Below are positions 49,451 through 58,061 of a DNA stretch of 64,000 nucleotides, piece by piece. The notes below the pieces were generated by a model. That model saw nothing but the letters and a program-made list of their open reading frames with translations. It was not told where the DNA came from and did not search any database. The DNA comes from Dehalococcoidia bacterium (GTDB lineage: Bacteria > Chloroflexota > Dehalococcoidia > GIF9 > UBA5629), in NCBI GenBank assembly GCA_041653995.1, contig JBAZEK010000002.1:248001-312000 (forward strand), in the 5' to 3' direction. Position 1 is the first letter of the stretch; each line of letters starts with the position of its first letter. The position numbers and the translations under genes are program-made.

Positions 49451-52087
49451 TTGACTGATAATGAAAAGGAAACAACAACCCCTGAAAGCGTAGCTAAACC
49501 CCCCAAGAAGAAAAAAGGAGGCAAATCGAGTTTAATCACTGCCCTGGTCATACTGGGCATCATAGTCATACTGTGTGCCGGCGGCGCCGGCTATTTCAAT
49601 TATATTAACAACGCGTCGCTGCCCAGGATAGACGGGAACATCAAGGTAAACGGCCTCTACGACAAGGTCGAAGTAATACGCGACAGCAGCGGCATACCGC
49701 ATATTTATGCCAACAACATGCATGACCTCAATTTTGCTCAGGGTTATATCCAGGCGCAGGACCGCTGGTGGCAGATGGAGATGTTCCGGCACATTTGCGG
49801 CGGCCGCATAGAAGAGCTCACCGGGAAAAAGGCCAGCCTGGTCTCCACCGATATCTACCTGCGCACCCTGGGCTGGTACAAAGTGGCGGAAGAAGAATAT
49901 GCCAGCTATACACCTGAGCAGCTCGCCCCGCTGGATGCCTTCGCAGCCGGTGTCAACGCCTATATATCCAAGCGCAGCCCCCAGGACCTCTCCGTCAATT
50001 ACAGCATCCTGGGATTGACCGGCGTAAAGTTCAATATCGAGCCGTGGACCCCGATGGACACCCTGGCCTTCGGCAAGCTGATGTGCTACGACCTGGGCTA
50101 CAGCGGCGACGAAGAGATACAGCGCTCCAAGCTTTACGCTGCGCTGGGCCAGGATACGGCCGACAAATGGCAGACGCCGCCCTGGGGTTACGGGGATAAG
50201 CCCACTATTATCCATGACGCGGACGTCCAGGTAATGGACAGGTCGACGGTACCGGCCGCCCCATCCGTCGACACTATGCCGGTGCCAGGAGAGCCCGTTT
50301 CATCCATACAGGCTTACGACGATCCGAGGCCGGACCTCAGCTGGGTGATGGGGCCGTCCGCAGGCATAGGCAGCAACAACTGGGTTGTTTCAGGCAACCT
50401 GACGCAGAGCGGCAAGGCGCTGCTGGCTAACGATCCTCACCTGGGCATTCAAATGCCCTCCATCTGGTATGAGATCGGCCTGCACTGCCCCGACGACGGG
50501 AAGGGCCGGCCGTATGACGTCGTGGGGTTTGCCTTCGCGCCCAGCCCGGGCGTCATCGTCGGACACAATAACAACATCTCCTGGGGCGTGACCAATGTCT
50601 ACCCCGATGTTCACGACCACTATCAGATCAAGGTCAACCCTGATAACTCGCTGCAGTATGAGTGGAACGGCGCATGGCGCGACATGACCACACGCAACGA
50701 GGCCATCGATTTCGGCGACGGCTCATCGCCCATCACCATTAAAGTCAGGGAGACACACCTCGGCCCGATCATCAACGACAATAAATACGATGCCATGACC
50801 GGCCAGTTCTTCGGCTTCAACAACAAGGACCCGCTGGCCCTGCGCTGGACGGCCCTCGATCCCGGAACGCTGGTATCCGCGATATACGGCATCGACACGG
50901 CGAGCAACTGGACCGAGTTCCGCAACGCTCTCAGAAACTGGGATTGCCCCTCCCAGAACTTTGTCTACGCCGATAAGGAGGGCAACATCGGCTACCAGAT
51001 GCCGAGCAAGGTGCCCATTCGAGATAAGAATCACAGCGGCCTGCTGCCCGTGCCGGGCTGGACCGACCAGTACGAGTGGAAGGGCTATATACCCTTCGAC
51101 CTGCTGCCGCGCGCCTATAACCCGGAACGCGGTTACATCATCACGGCCAACCAGGCTGTCGCTCCCCCGTCGTACTACGATTTCCTGAAAAAACACCTCG
51201 ATCCCAACCTCAACTATAACCTCGGCTACGAATGGAACTTCGGATACCGCGGCCAGCGCATCGAGCAGTTGATCAAAGCCCTGGCGCCGCACAGCATTGA
51301 GACCTTCCAGAAGATTCAGGGAGACAACAAGGTGCTGAGCGTGGGAGAGATCATGCCCTACCTGGCCAATGTCAAGTTCGAGGACCCGGCGCTGAAGGAT
51401 GCCAAGAGCTGGCTGGTGCAATGGGACCAGAACTTCAACGCGGACAGCCCGCAGGCAGCCCTCTATGCCGAATTCTGGATGAAGCTGGTCAAGAACACGG
51501 TACAGGACCAGCTGGGCGATATCATTAAATCGGAAGGCGACGACAGGGACATGTGGGCCATCTATCAGCTGCTCAAGAATCCCGATGACCCCTGGTGGGA
51601 CGCTGTGCTGACAACGGATATAAAGGAAACCCGCGATGAAATTCTGTCCAGGTCCTTCAAGGAAGGATACGACGCAACCGTAGCTGCGCTGGGACCCGAC
51701 CGCAGCAAGTGGAAGTGGGGCGACCTGCATACGGCCACCTTCTCCAGCAACCCGCTGGGCGCCAGCGGTATCAAGCCGCTGGAATCGCTGGTCAACAGGG
51801 GCCCGTACCCGGCCGGCGGCAGCACCGACGCAGTAAACGCCTGCCGCTGGACCGTCGACAGCGGTAACTTCGAGATAAGCAGTATCCCCTCCATGCGCAT
51901 GATCATCGACTGGAGCGACCTGAGTAATAGCGTCAGCATGAATGCCACGGGGCAGAGCGGCAACCCGGCCAGCGAATGGTACGACAACATGATCAAACCC
52001 TGGCTAAATATCAAATACCACCCCATGCTGTGGACCAAAGACCAGGTCAACAGCGGCGCCGCCTATAAACTGGTGCTGACACCTTGA
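49451..52087 (+). CDS. Membrane-anchored penicillin-acylase-family Ntn hydrolase (copy 2)
   Basis: This 878-aa paralogue of the preceding gene starts at TTG 49451 after AGGAGGACACC. It has a Pro/Lys-rich cytoplasmic head, one membrane helix (about 28-52), and the same alpha/beta layout (GIPHIYANNMHDLNFAQGY). Self-cleavage is predicted before Ser308 (GIGSNNWVV). The central linker before the cleavage site differs from copy 1 (AAPSVDTMPVPGEPVSS), so specificity may differ. No regulatory gene is adjacent to suggest the substrate. Confidence 0.88.
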   Translation: MTDNEKETTTPESVAKPPKKKKGGKSSLITALVILGIIVILCAGGAGYFNYINNASLPRIDGNIKVNGLYDKVEVIRDSSGIPHIYANNMHDLNFAQGYIQAQDRWWQMEMFRHICGGRIEELTGKKASLVSTDIYLRTLGWYKVAEEEYASYTPEQLAPLDAFAAGVNAYISKRSPQDLSVNYSILGLTGVKFNIEPWTPMDTLAFGKLMCYDLGYSGDEEIQRSKLYAALGQDTADKWQTPPWGYGDKPTIIHDADVQVMDRSTVPAAPSVDTMPVPGEPVSSIQAYDDPRPDLSWVMGPSAGIGSNNWVVSGNLTQSGKALLANDPHLGIQMPSIWYEIGLHCPDDGKGRPYDVVGFAFAPSPGVIVGHNNNISWGVTNVYPDVHDHYQIKVNPDNSLQYEWNGAWRDMTTRNEAIDFGDGSSPITIKVRETHLGPIINDNKYDAMTGQFFGFNNKDPLALRWTALDPGTLVSAIYGIDTASNWTEFRNALRNWDCPSQNFVYADKEGNIGYQMPSKVPIRDKNHSGLLPVPGWTDQYEWKGYIPFDLLPRAYNPERGYIITANQAVAPPSYYDFLKKHLDPNLNYNLGYEWNFGYRGQRIEQLIKALAPHSIETFQKIQGDNKVLSVGEIMPYLANVKFEDPALKDAKSWLVQWDQNFNADSPQAALYAEFWMKLVKNTVQDQLGDIIKSEGDDRDMWAIYQLLKNPDDPWWDAVLTTDIKETRDEILSRSFKEGYDATVAALGPDRSKWKWGDLHTATFSSNPLGASGIKPLESLVNRGPYPAGGSTDAVNACRWTVDSGNFEISSIPSMRMIIDWSDLSNSVSMNATGQSGNPASEWYDNMIKPWLNIKYHPMLWTKDQVNSGAAYKLVLTP

Positions 52088-52115
52088 TAAATATGAACTG
52101 ACGATCGATCACTTT

Positions 52116-52158
52116 TCCCTGCCGCAGGCTGCACCGGGAGAACAGCCTGCGGCAGGGA
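52116..52158 (+). terminator. Strong hairpin after the acylase genes
   Basis: A perfect 16-bp stem (TCCCTGCCGCAGGCTG with its complement) and an 11-nt loop lie 28 bp after the copy 2 stop. There is no T tract on the plus strand, but TTTT lies on the opposite side. A terminator or mRNA-protecting hairpin. Confidence 0.6.
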
Positions 52159-52181
52159 GTTCGCAATAACGGAGGCGGGAG

Positions 52182-52736
52182 ATGGACACGCTAAATATCC
52201 TCGGGTTTGCAGGCAGCCTCAGACAGGGCTCTTACAACAAAGCTTTATTGAGGGCGGCTGGAGAATTGCTACCCCCCGGCGCCTCGATCGAGATATTCGA
52301 CATCGAGGGCATACCCCCGTTCAATCAGGACCTGGAGGCGAGCCCGCCGCAAAGGGTGAAAGAGTTCAAGTCAAGGATCAGGGCATCCTCCGCTGTGCTG
52401 ATCGCGACTCCCGAATATAACTTCTCGATGCCCGGCGTGCTCAAGAACGCTCTGGACTGGGCATCCAGGCCGCACGGGGACAGCGCCTGGCCGGGCAAAC
52501 CACTCGCTATAATGAGCGCGTCCACCGGTATGCTGGGCGGATCGCGGGCACAGTACCACCTGAGGCAAACCCTGCTGTTCCTCGATGTGAGAGCGGTAAC
52601 CAAACCAGAGGTCTTTGTAACATTCGCCGGCCAGAAATTTGATGAGACGGGCAGGCTCACGGACGGGACGACCAGGGCTGTGGTGGCCGACCTGCTCAAG
52701 GCACTGGTCAACCTTGCTTCGGGCGCCGCGCGCTGA
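52182..52736 (+). CDS. NADPH-dependent FMN reductase-family protein
   Basis: This 184-aa flavodoxin-like protein has the phosphate-binding GFAGSLRQGSYNKALL (residues 7-22), TPEYNFSMPGVLKNALDW and SASTGMLGGSRAQYHLRQ, which are standard for YieF/azoreductase-like reductases. It reduces FMN, quinones or metals with NADPH. GGAGGCGGGAG precedes the ATG. It lies before the aminotransferase gene on the same strand (35-bp gap). Confidence 0.9.
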   Translation: MDTLNILGFAGSLRQGSYNKALLRAAGELLPPGASIEIFDIEGIPPFNQDLEASPPQRVKEFKSRIRASSAVLIATPEYNFSMPGVLKNALDWASRPHGDSAWPGKPLAIMSASTGMLGGSRAQYHLRQTLLFLDVRAVTKPEVFVTFAGQKFDETGRLTDGTTRAVVADLLKALVNLASGAAR

Positions 52737-52771
52737 GCCCCAATCCCTGTAACGCACTTGAGGAGGCCTGC

Positions 52772-54031
52772 ATGAAATATATAGGGAAAGACAGCAAAGA
52801 AACCATCGTCCGGCGTTTCGCCGAATATGTATCGTCAGGCAAAGCCGAGACCTTCAAATCCTACGATATGGAGTTCATTTTCGGCCGGCGCGAAGGCCCC
52901 TACGTCTGGGACGCCGCCGGCGGCAAGCGGCTGATCAATTGCCACTGCAACGGCGGCGTTTTCAATCTGGGCCACCGCAATCCGCTGGTCATTAAAGCCC
53001 TGCAGAACAGCCTGAAGGAGCTCGACATCGGCAACCACCACCTGATCAGCGAACAGCGCGCGCTGCTGGGGGAGAAGCTGGCCGGCCTGATGCCCGGCGA
53101 CATTTCCTGCACGGTATTCGGTGTGGGCGGCGGCGAGGCCATCGACGTGGCCATCAAGCTGGCCCGCGGATACACTGGTAAATACAAGATCGTTTCGGCG
53201 GTCGGCGGCTATCACGGACACACAGGCTTTGCGCTGGCCACCGGGGACGAGCAGTACCGTTCCCCCTTCGGCCCCAACCTGCCCGGCTTCCTGCAGGTCC
53301 CCTTCGATAACGTCGCGGCGCTGGAAAAGGCCGTGGACAATGAAACGGCCGCGGTCATCTTCGAGACGATACCCGCCACGCTCGGTATGCCTGTCCCATC
53401 CGGGGACTTCTTCAGGGAGGCCCGCCGGATCTGCTCGCACAAAGGGGCGCTGCTCATTATCGACGAGGTGCAGACCGGACTGGGGCGCACGGGAAAACTG
53501 TGGGGCATCGAGCATTTCGACGCCGTGCCCGACATCATCGTGATCGGCAAAGGGCTCTCGGGCGGTATCTACCCCTTGAGCGCAACCTGCTACCGCAAGG
53601 AGCTCTCCAGCTTTTTTCACAACAATCCTTTTATTCACGTTTCCACCTTCGGTGGCGCCGAGGTGGGCTGCCCGGTGGCCTCCGCCGTGCTTGATGAATC
53701 GTCCAGCCCGGCGTTCCTGGAGAACGTCAACAGGCTGGCGGCCGTTTTCAGGGACGGCTTCGTTGAGTTGAAAAAGAAGCACCCAAAGATACTTACCGGC
53801 CTGCGACAGCTCGGCCTGATGATGGGCATCGAGATGGTCAACGACGCCTGCGGGCCGATACTGACCAAGTCCTGCTACGACCACGGCATACTGGCCATCT
53901 ACGCCAACAACGATAGGAGGGTATGCCAGCTGTTGCCGCCGCTGATCATCGATACGAAGGTAGCCCATCAGATTCTGGAAGGCGTGGACGGCGCGCTGGG
54001 CGATACGGCAGCCTTCCTTGGCCTGAAATAG
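52772..54031 (+). CDS. Class III PLP-dependent aminotransferase
   Basis: This 419-aa fold-type I enzyme has LLIIDEVQTGLGRTG (cofactor Asp) and the Schiff-base Lys260 in VIGKGLSGGIYPLSA. It belongs with acetylornithine, 4-aminobutyrate and similar omega-aminotransferases. No biosynthetic neighbours indicate the amine. The next gene, 21 bp downstream, encodes a kinase-like protein, so the two may work on one amine-containing metabolite. GAGGAGGCCTGC precedes the ATG. Confidence 0.9.
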   Translation: MKYIGKDSKETIVRRFAEYVSSGKAETFKSYDMEFIFGRREGPYVWDAAGGKRLINCHCNGGVFNLGHRNPLVIKALQNSLKELDIGNHHLISEQRALLGEKLAGLMPGDISCTVFGVGGGEAIDVAIKLARGYTGKYKIVSAVGGYHGHTGFALATGDEQYRSPFGPNLPGFLQVPFDNVAALEKAVDNETAAVIFETIPATLGMPVPSGDFFREARRICSHKGALLIIDEVQTGLGRTGKLWGIEHFDAVPDIIVIGKGLSGGIYPLSATCYRKELSSFFHNNPFIHVSTFGGAEVGCPVASAVLDESSSPAFLENVNRLAAVFRDGFVELKKKHPKILTGLRQLGLMMGIEMVNDACGPILTKSCYDHGILAIYANNDRRVCQLLPPLIIDTKVAHQILEGVDGALGDTAAFLGLK

Positions 54032-54052
54032 ATTATTTTATAGGAGGCCGAC

Positions 54053-55018
54053 GTGCAGGTAGATATCGAGCTGCTGAAAGAATTCGAAAAGGGGCTGGAT
54101 CCGGCACATCCCGAAAACAGCAGGATACCCGCCCGCGTGCTGGGATACGGAGAGATCAGCACCATCTTCGAAATACAGACGGAGACAACCAGAAACCTGG
54201 CCTGCAAGCGGATGCCCATCTTTAAAACCAGAGAAGAGGTCGCTGAATACGAGACGCTTTATAAAGACTACAACGAGGCGCTGGGAAAAGAGCTGGGCAT
54301 CAACTTACCCCAGTGGGGCTTCGCCTCTTTTACCTCCGACGCCGGCAATATCATCGCTTTCGACATTCAGCGTAAGTTGAATCCCGATTCCATCGGCAAC
54401 CGCGCCATCCACATACTGAACACCGATGGTGTCCGCACACTATTTGTGCTCGTGCTGCGCGAGCTGACGAAGGTATGGAAGTTCAATGCAGCCAACCCGG
54501 ACCGGGCACTGGGGATAGACGGCCAGATATCTAACTGGTCCATCGCGGATTTCGACGCCGCCGCGCCGCGGGTGAGCGAGGAATCCGGACTGCTGTACTT
54601 CGATACCAGCACTCCCCTCATGAAAAAAGATGGCCGGGAGCGGCTGAACCCGGAGCTTTTCCTGCGCAGCGCGCCCTCGTTCCTGGTCTGGCTCATCCGC
54701 TGGCTCTTCCTGGAGGGGGTGATGACGCGCTATTACGATGCCCGTCTGGTTACCACCGACCTGATCGCAAATTTCTACAAGGAGCAGCGGCCCGAACTGG
54801 TGCCCGGCCTGGTGCAGGCTGCCAACGAATTCTACGCCACGGAGGGCGCCTCCCTGGGCGTCAAACCTCTCACGGAAAAGGAGATCAAGGCATATTACAA
54901 AGAGGACGCCATGATCTGGGTGCTCTTTCTGGCCTTCCGCCGCTTCGACCGCTGGCTGCACAGATATATTCTGCGCAAGCCCTACATCTATATACTGCCG
55001 GGCCATATTAAAAGATAG
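54053..55018 (+). CDS. Kinase-like protein (DUF6206-like), partner of the aminotransferase
   Basis: This 321-aa protein has a probable protein-kinase/APH-like fold. There is a Gly-rich loop GYGEIST (31-37), Lys52 in LACKRM, a catalytic-loop-like D156-GQIS-N161 (D-x4-N), and an Asp184 in LYFDTST placed like the metal-binding Asp. I believe it belongs to DUF6206-type proteins; that is from memory. The C-terminal half is helical. GTG 54053 follows AGGAGGCC. It would phosphorylate a small molecule; the adjacent aminotransferase suggests an amino-alcohol or amino-sugar type substrate (inference). Confidence 0.65.
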   Translation: MQVDIELLKEFEKGLDPAHPENSRIPARVLGYGEISTIFEIQTETTRNLACKRMPIFKTREEVAEYETLYKDYNEALGKELGINLPQWGFASFTSDAGNIIAFDIQRKLNPDSIGNRAIHILNTDGVRTLFVLVLRELTKVWKFNAANPDRALGIDGQISNWSIADFDAAAPRVSEESGLLYFDTSTPLMKKDGRERLNPELFLRSAPSFLVWLIRWLFLEGVMTRYYDARLVTTDLIANFYKEQRPELVPGLVQAANEFYATEGASLGVKPLTEKEIKAYYKEDAMIWVLFLAFRRFDRWLHRYILRKPYIYILPGHIKR

Positions 55019-55094
55019 CCCGCTATATTGTATAATCATTGTCCTGGCGGCTGTCGCACCGCCTTTGCCCGATTACTATCAGGAGGTATTCGTT

Positions 55095-56555
55095 ATGTCC
55101 CAGATGACCGGCAAGCAATATAAAAATAGCCTAAAGAGACTTAAACCCGTGATCTACTACATGGGGGAGAAGATCGCGGATATAACGGAGCATCCGGCTT
55201 TTATACCGCACGTTAACGCCGCCGCCCTGACTTACGAGATGGCTATCGCGCCGGAGTTCGAGGAGCTCTGCTCGGCCACATCTCACCTCACCGGAGGCAA
55301 GATCAACCGATTCACACACATCCACCAGGGACATGACGACCTGGTCAAGAAGGTGAAGATGCTGCGCGCCATCGGGCAGCAGACGGGAAGCTGCTTCCAG
55401 CGCTGCGTGGGATTCGACGGCCTTAACGCCACCTATTCCGTAAGCTACGATGTCGATAAAAAATACGGGACGGACTACCATGAGCGCTTTAAGAAATTTG
55501 TGAAGATGGTCCAGGAAAGGGACCTGATGCCCTCGGGCGCCATGACCGATCCCAAGGGAGACCGCAGCCTCTCCCCCAGCCAGCAGAAGGATCCCGACCT
55601 TTATGTCCACGTAGTGGAGAAGAAGAAGGACGGCATCGTGGTCAGCGGCGCCAAGGCCCACATCACCGGCGCGGTCAATTCGCACGGCCACCTCGTCATG
55701 CCCACCTCCGCCATGCGGGCTGAGGACAAGGACTACGCAGTCTGCTTCTACGTGCCCATCGATGCGCCGGGCCTGCTGCACGTCTTCGGCCGCCAGTCCA
55801 ACGATACGCGCAAATGCGAGTGCTCCATGGACCAGGGCAACGCGGAGTATGGATGCGTGGGTGGCGAGGCCCTCATCGTGTTCGATAAGGTATTCGTGCC
55901 CAACGAGCATGTCTTCATGTGCGGCGAGTATGACTTTGCCGTGGAGCTGGTGGAGCGCTTCGCCACTTTCCACCGGCAGAACTACGGCGGCTGCAAGGGC
56001 GGCCTGGCTGATGTGCTGGTGGGCGCCGTTTACGCGCTGGCGCAGGCACAGGGCACGATCAAAGCTTCTCATGTAAAGGACAAGCTGGCCGAGATGATGC
56101 ACCTGGCCGAGACCATTTACTGCTGCTCGATCGCCTGCTCCTGCCAGGGCTTCCAGCAGCCGGCGGGATGCTACCAGGCAGACCCGCTGATGGCCAACAT
56201 CACCAAGTTGAACGTAACGCGCAACGTCTACGAGATAGCCCGCCTGGCACATGACATCACGGGCGGCCTGCTGGCCACCATGCCTTCGGAGTTCGATCTC
56301 AGGGACCCGTCTGTGGGCAAATGGGTTGATAAATACATGAAGGGTGTTTCAGACGTTCCGGCCGAGACCAGGATACGGCTGATCCGCCTGATCGATGCCA
56401 TGACCTGCGGCACGGCCCTGGCCGAGTCGATGCACGGCGCCGGCTCACCCCAGGCGCAGAAGATCATGATCGAGCGGCGCGGCAACCTCGAGCGCAAGAA
56501 GAGACTGGCGGAGAAGCTGGCCAGGATCGGCGATCAGCCCTTCTTCGTCTGCTGA
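55095..56555 (+). CDS. abfD: 4-Hydroxybutyryl-CoA dehydratase/vinylacetyl-CoA isomerase
   Basis: This 486-aa FAD and 4Fe-4S enzyme carries all four cluster ligands of the characterised clostridial enzyme: Cys100 and Cys104 (TGSCFQRCVG) and His293 and Cys300 (FHRQNYGGC), each one residue shifted from C99/C103/H292/C299. That makes it a true dehydratase and not the related FAD phenol hydroxylase. It converts 4-hydroxybutyryl-CoA to crotonyl-CoA, used in aminobutyrate fermentation and in 4-hydroxybutyrate carbon-fixation cycles. ATG 55095 follows AGGAGGTATTCG. The small Cys-rich gene follows 24 bp downstream. Confidence 0.93.
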   Translation: MSQMTGKQYKNSLKRLKPVIYYMGEKIADITEHPAFIPHVNAAALTYEMAIAPEFEELCSATSHLTGGKINRFTHIHQGHDDLVKKVKMLRAIGQQTGSCFQRCVGFDGLNATYSVSYDVDKKYGTDYHERFKKFVKMVQERDLMPSGAMTDPKGDRSLSPSQQKDPDLYVHVVEKKKDGIVVSGAKAHITGAVNSHGHLVMPTSAMRAEDKDYAVCFYVPIDAPGLLHVFGRQSNDTRKCECSMDQGNAEYGCVGGEALIVFDKVFVPNEHVFMCGEYDFAVELVERFATFHRQNYGGCKGGLADVLVGAVYALAQAQGTIKASHVKDKLAEMMHLAETIYCCSIACSCQGFQQPAGCYQADPLMANITKLNVTRNVYEIARLAHDITGGLLATMPSEFDLRDPSVGKWVDKYMKGVSDVPAETRIRLIRLIDAMTCGTALAESMHGAGSPQAQKIMIERRGNLERKKRLAEKLARIGDQPFFVC

Positions 56556-56579
56556 TAAAACTTACCGGGCAGGCTCAAG

Positions 56580-56885
56580 ATTAAAATAGCGCTGAAGTTC
56601 TGCGGCTCGTGTAACCCGGAGATCGACCTGTCATCACTGGCCTCGCAGGTCCGCAAACTGTCTTGTGGCAGGGAGGACATCGAGGTTGCGCCAACGGATG
56701 CCGCGGGATTGGACCTGCTGATCATACTCTGCGGCTGCCGTCGTGCCTGTGCTGATAAGGAAGAGTATAAATCCCAGGCTCGAAAGCACCTTACCATCGC
56801 CGGCGAGAGCCTCGATGGCAGCCCTCGCAGCGAAAAACACCTGGCAGCCCTTATCGCCGACGAAATAAACCAATTATCGAAATAG
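56580..56885 (+). CDS. Small Cys-rich protein with probable AUU start, downstream of abfD
   Basis: An open frame of 101 codons ends at TAG 56883-56885 and encodes IKIALKFCGSCNPEIDLSSL at the start and LIILCGCRRACADKEEY later. The FCGxCNP opening and the CGC-x3-C block are typical of a short protein family that I recall from anaerobes near acyl-CoA dehydratases. No ATG, GTG or TTG exists between the in-frame TAA at 56556-56558 and the first conserved residues. The best start is ATT at 56580 after GGGCAGG. Codon use is GC-rich like its neighbours, and the frame has no internal stops. It probably forms an operon with abfD. Confidence 0.75.
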   Translation: MKIALKFCGSCNPEIDLSSLASQVRKLSCGREDIEVAPTDAAGLDLLIILCGCRRACADKEEYKSQARKHLTIAGESLDGSPRSEKHLAALIADEINQLSK

Positions 56886-56980
56886 CCATGTTACTTAGGT
56901 CACACGGTGACTAAAATCATGTTCCCTCCTCCACGCCTGCAATATAATTTACGTACGGTTTAATTAACACGGAGGGTAAC

Positions 56981-57313
56981 ATGGAGAAAGAAAAAGGGCT
57001 CGTGCTCGAGCTGAACAGCAGCAACCTTGAGGAGGCTATAAGGAACAACCGCTCGCTGGTGGTGGATTGCTGGGCCCCATGGTGCGGCCCCTGCCGCATG
57101 ATGTCGCCCGTGATCGATGAGCTGGCGGCCGATCTTAAAGGTAAGATCACCTTCGGCAAGCTCAACACCGACGAGAACCAGGATATGGCAGCCAGGTTTC
57201 AGGTGCAGGCCATACCTACTTTACTTATTTTCAAAGACGGTAAATTGGCCGACCGCAAGGTGGGAGCGCTGCCCAAAAAGGCTCTGGCAGACGAATTGAC
57301 CAGATATAATTAA
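56981..57313 (+). CDS. trxA: Thioredoxin
   Basis: This 110-aa thioredoxin has WAPWCGPCRM with C35-G-P-C38, the cis-Pro loop QAIPTLLIF, and standard length. It reduces protein disulfides with NADPH from thioredoxin reductase, which is not in the window. ATG 56981 follows GGAGGGTAAC. An imperfect inverted repeat (GTCAC-ACG-GTGAC, about 56900-56912) lies upstream and could be an operator. Confidence 0.95.
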   Translation: MEKEKGLVLELNSSNLEEAIRNNRSLVVDCWAPWCGPCRMMSPVIDELAADLKGKITFGKLNTDENQDMAARFQVQAIPTLLIFKDGKLADRKVGALPKKALADELTRYN

Positions 57314-57333
57314 GCCAGGGACTTAGTATTCGA

Positions 57334-57375
57334 CTGAAGGGCCTGCCTATGGACGGCAGGCCCTTCAGTGTTTTT
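57334..57375 (+). terminator. Terminator of thioredoxin
   Basis: A 14-bp perfect stem (CTGAAGGGCCTGCC with its complement), a 7-nt loop and TGTTTTT follow the trxA stop. It overlaps the stop region of the convergent ABC gene. Confidence 0.85.
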
Positions 57376-58057
57376 ATCGCGCTTTCTCTTCCTTCTCAAT
57401 CATGCCGTCCTTGATCCAGATGATACGGTCGGCGAACTGCATATGTTCCGGCTCATGGGTAACCATGACGATGGTCTGTTGCCTCTCGTCACACAGCTGG
57501 CGCAGCAGGTTCATGACGATGCCGGAATTCTTGGTATCCAGGTTGGCGCAGGGCTCGTCCGCGAAGAGTATTTTCGATTTATTGACCAGCGCCCTGGCTA
57601 TAGCAACGCGCTGCTGTTCGCCGCCGGACATCTGGCTGATGAGGTGCTTGGCTCGTTTGCCCAGTCCCACCGTCTCCATCATCTCCAGCGCGGCCCTGCG
57701 GTATTCCCTGGCCGAAGCGCCCAGCATCATAAGCGGCAGGCAGACATTCTCCAGCGCATTCAGCTCGGGCAGCAGGGCATATTCCTGGAAAACATATCCC
57801 AGCTTATTCAGGCGGAAATTAGTCTTCTGCATGGATGATAATTTCTCAACTTCGGTACCGTCCATTATGATTTTGCCGGCTGTGGGATCGTCCAGCAGCG
57901 CCAGCATGTGTAACAGGGTGGATTTCCCCGAGCCGCTGGGGCCCATGATACCAACGAATTCACCCCGGTTTATCTGCAGGTCTATGTCCTTGAGCGCTTC
58001 AACAGGTACTTCGCCGCCGAATATTTTTTTAAGCCCTTTCGCTTCTATGATTACCAT
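57374..58057 (-). CDS. ABC transporter ATP-binding protein (LolD/MacB-type)
   Basis: This 227-aa protein has Walker A GPSGSGKST, signature MSGGEQQRVAIAR and Walker B ILFADEP. The MacB/LolD/FtsE-type pattern (LLHMLALLDDPTAGKI) is clear. It starts 4 nt after the permease gene stop. Powers a mechanotransmission-type transporter or envelope process with the partner permease. Confidence 0.9.
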   Translation of the reverse strand: MVIIEAKGLKKIFGGEVPVEALKDIDLQINRGEFVGIMGPSGSGKSTLLHMLALLDDPTAGKIIMDGTEVEKLSSMQKTNFRLNKLGYVFQEYALLPELNALENVCLPLMMLGASAREYRRAALEMMETVGLGKRAKHLISQMSGGEQQRVAIARALVNKSKILFADEPCANLDTKNSGIVMNLLRQLCDERQQTIVMVTHEPEHMQFADRIIWIKDGMIEKEEKAR

Positions 58058-58061
58058 GTTC

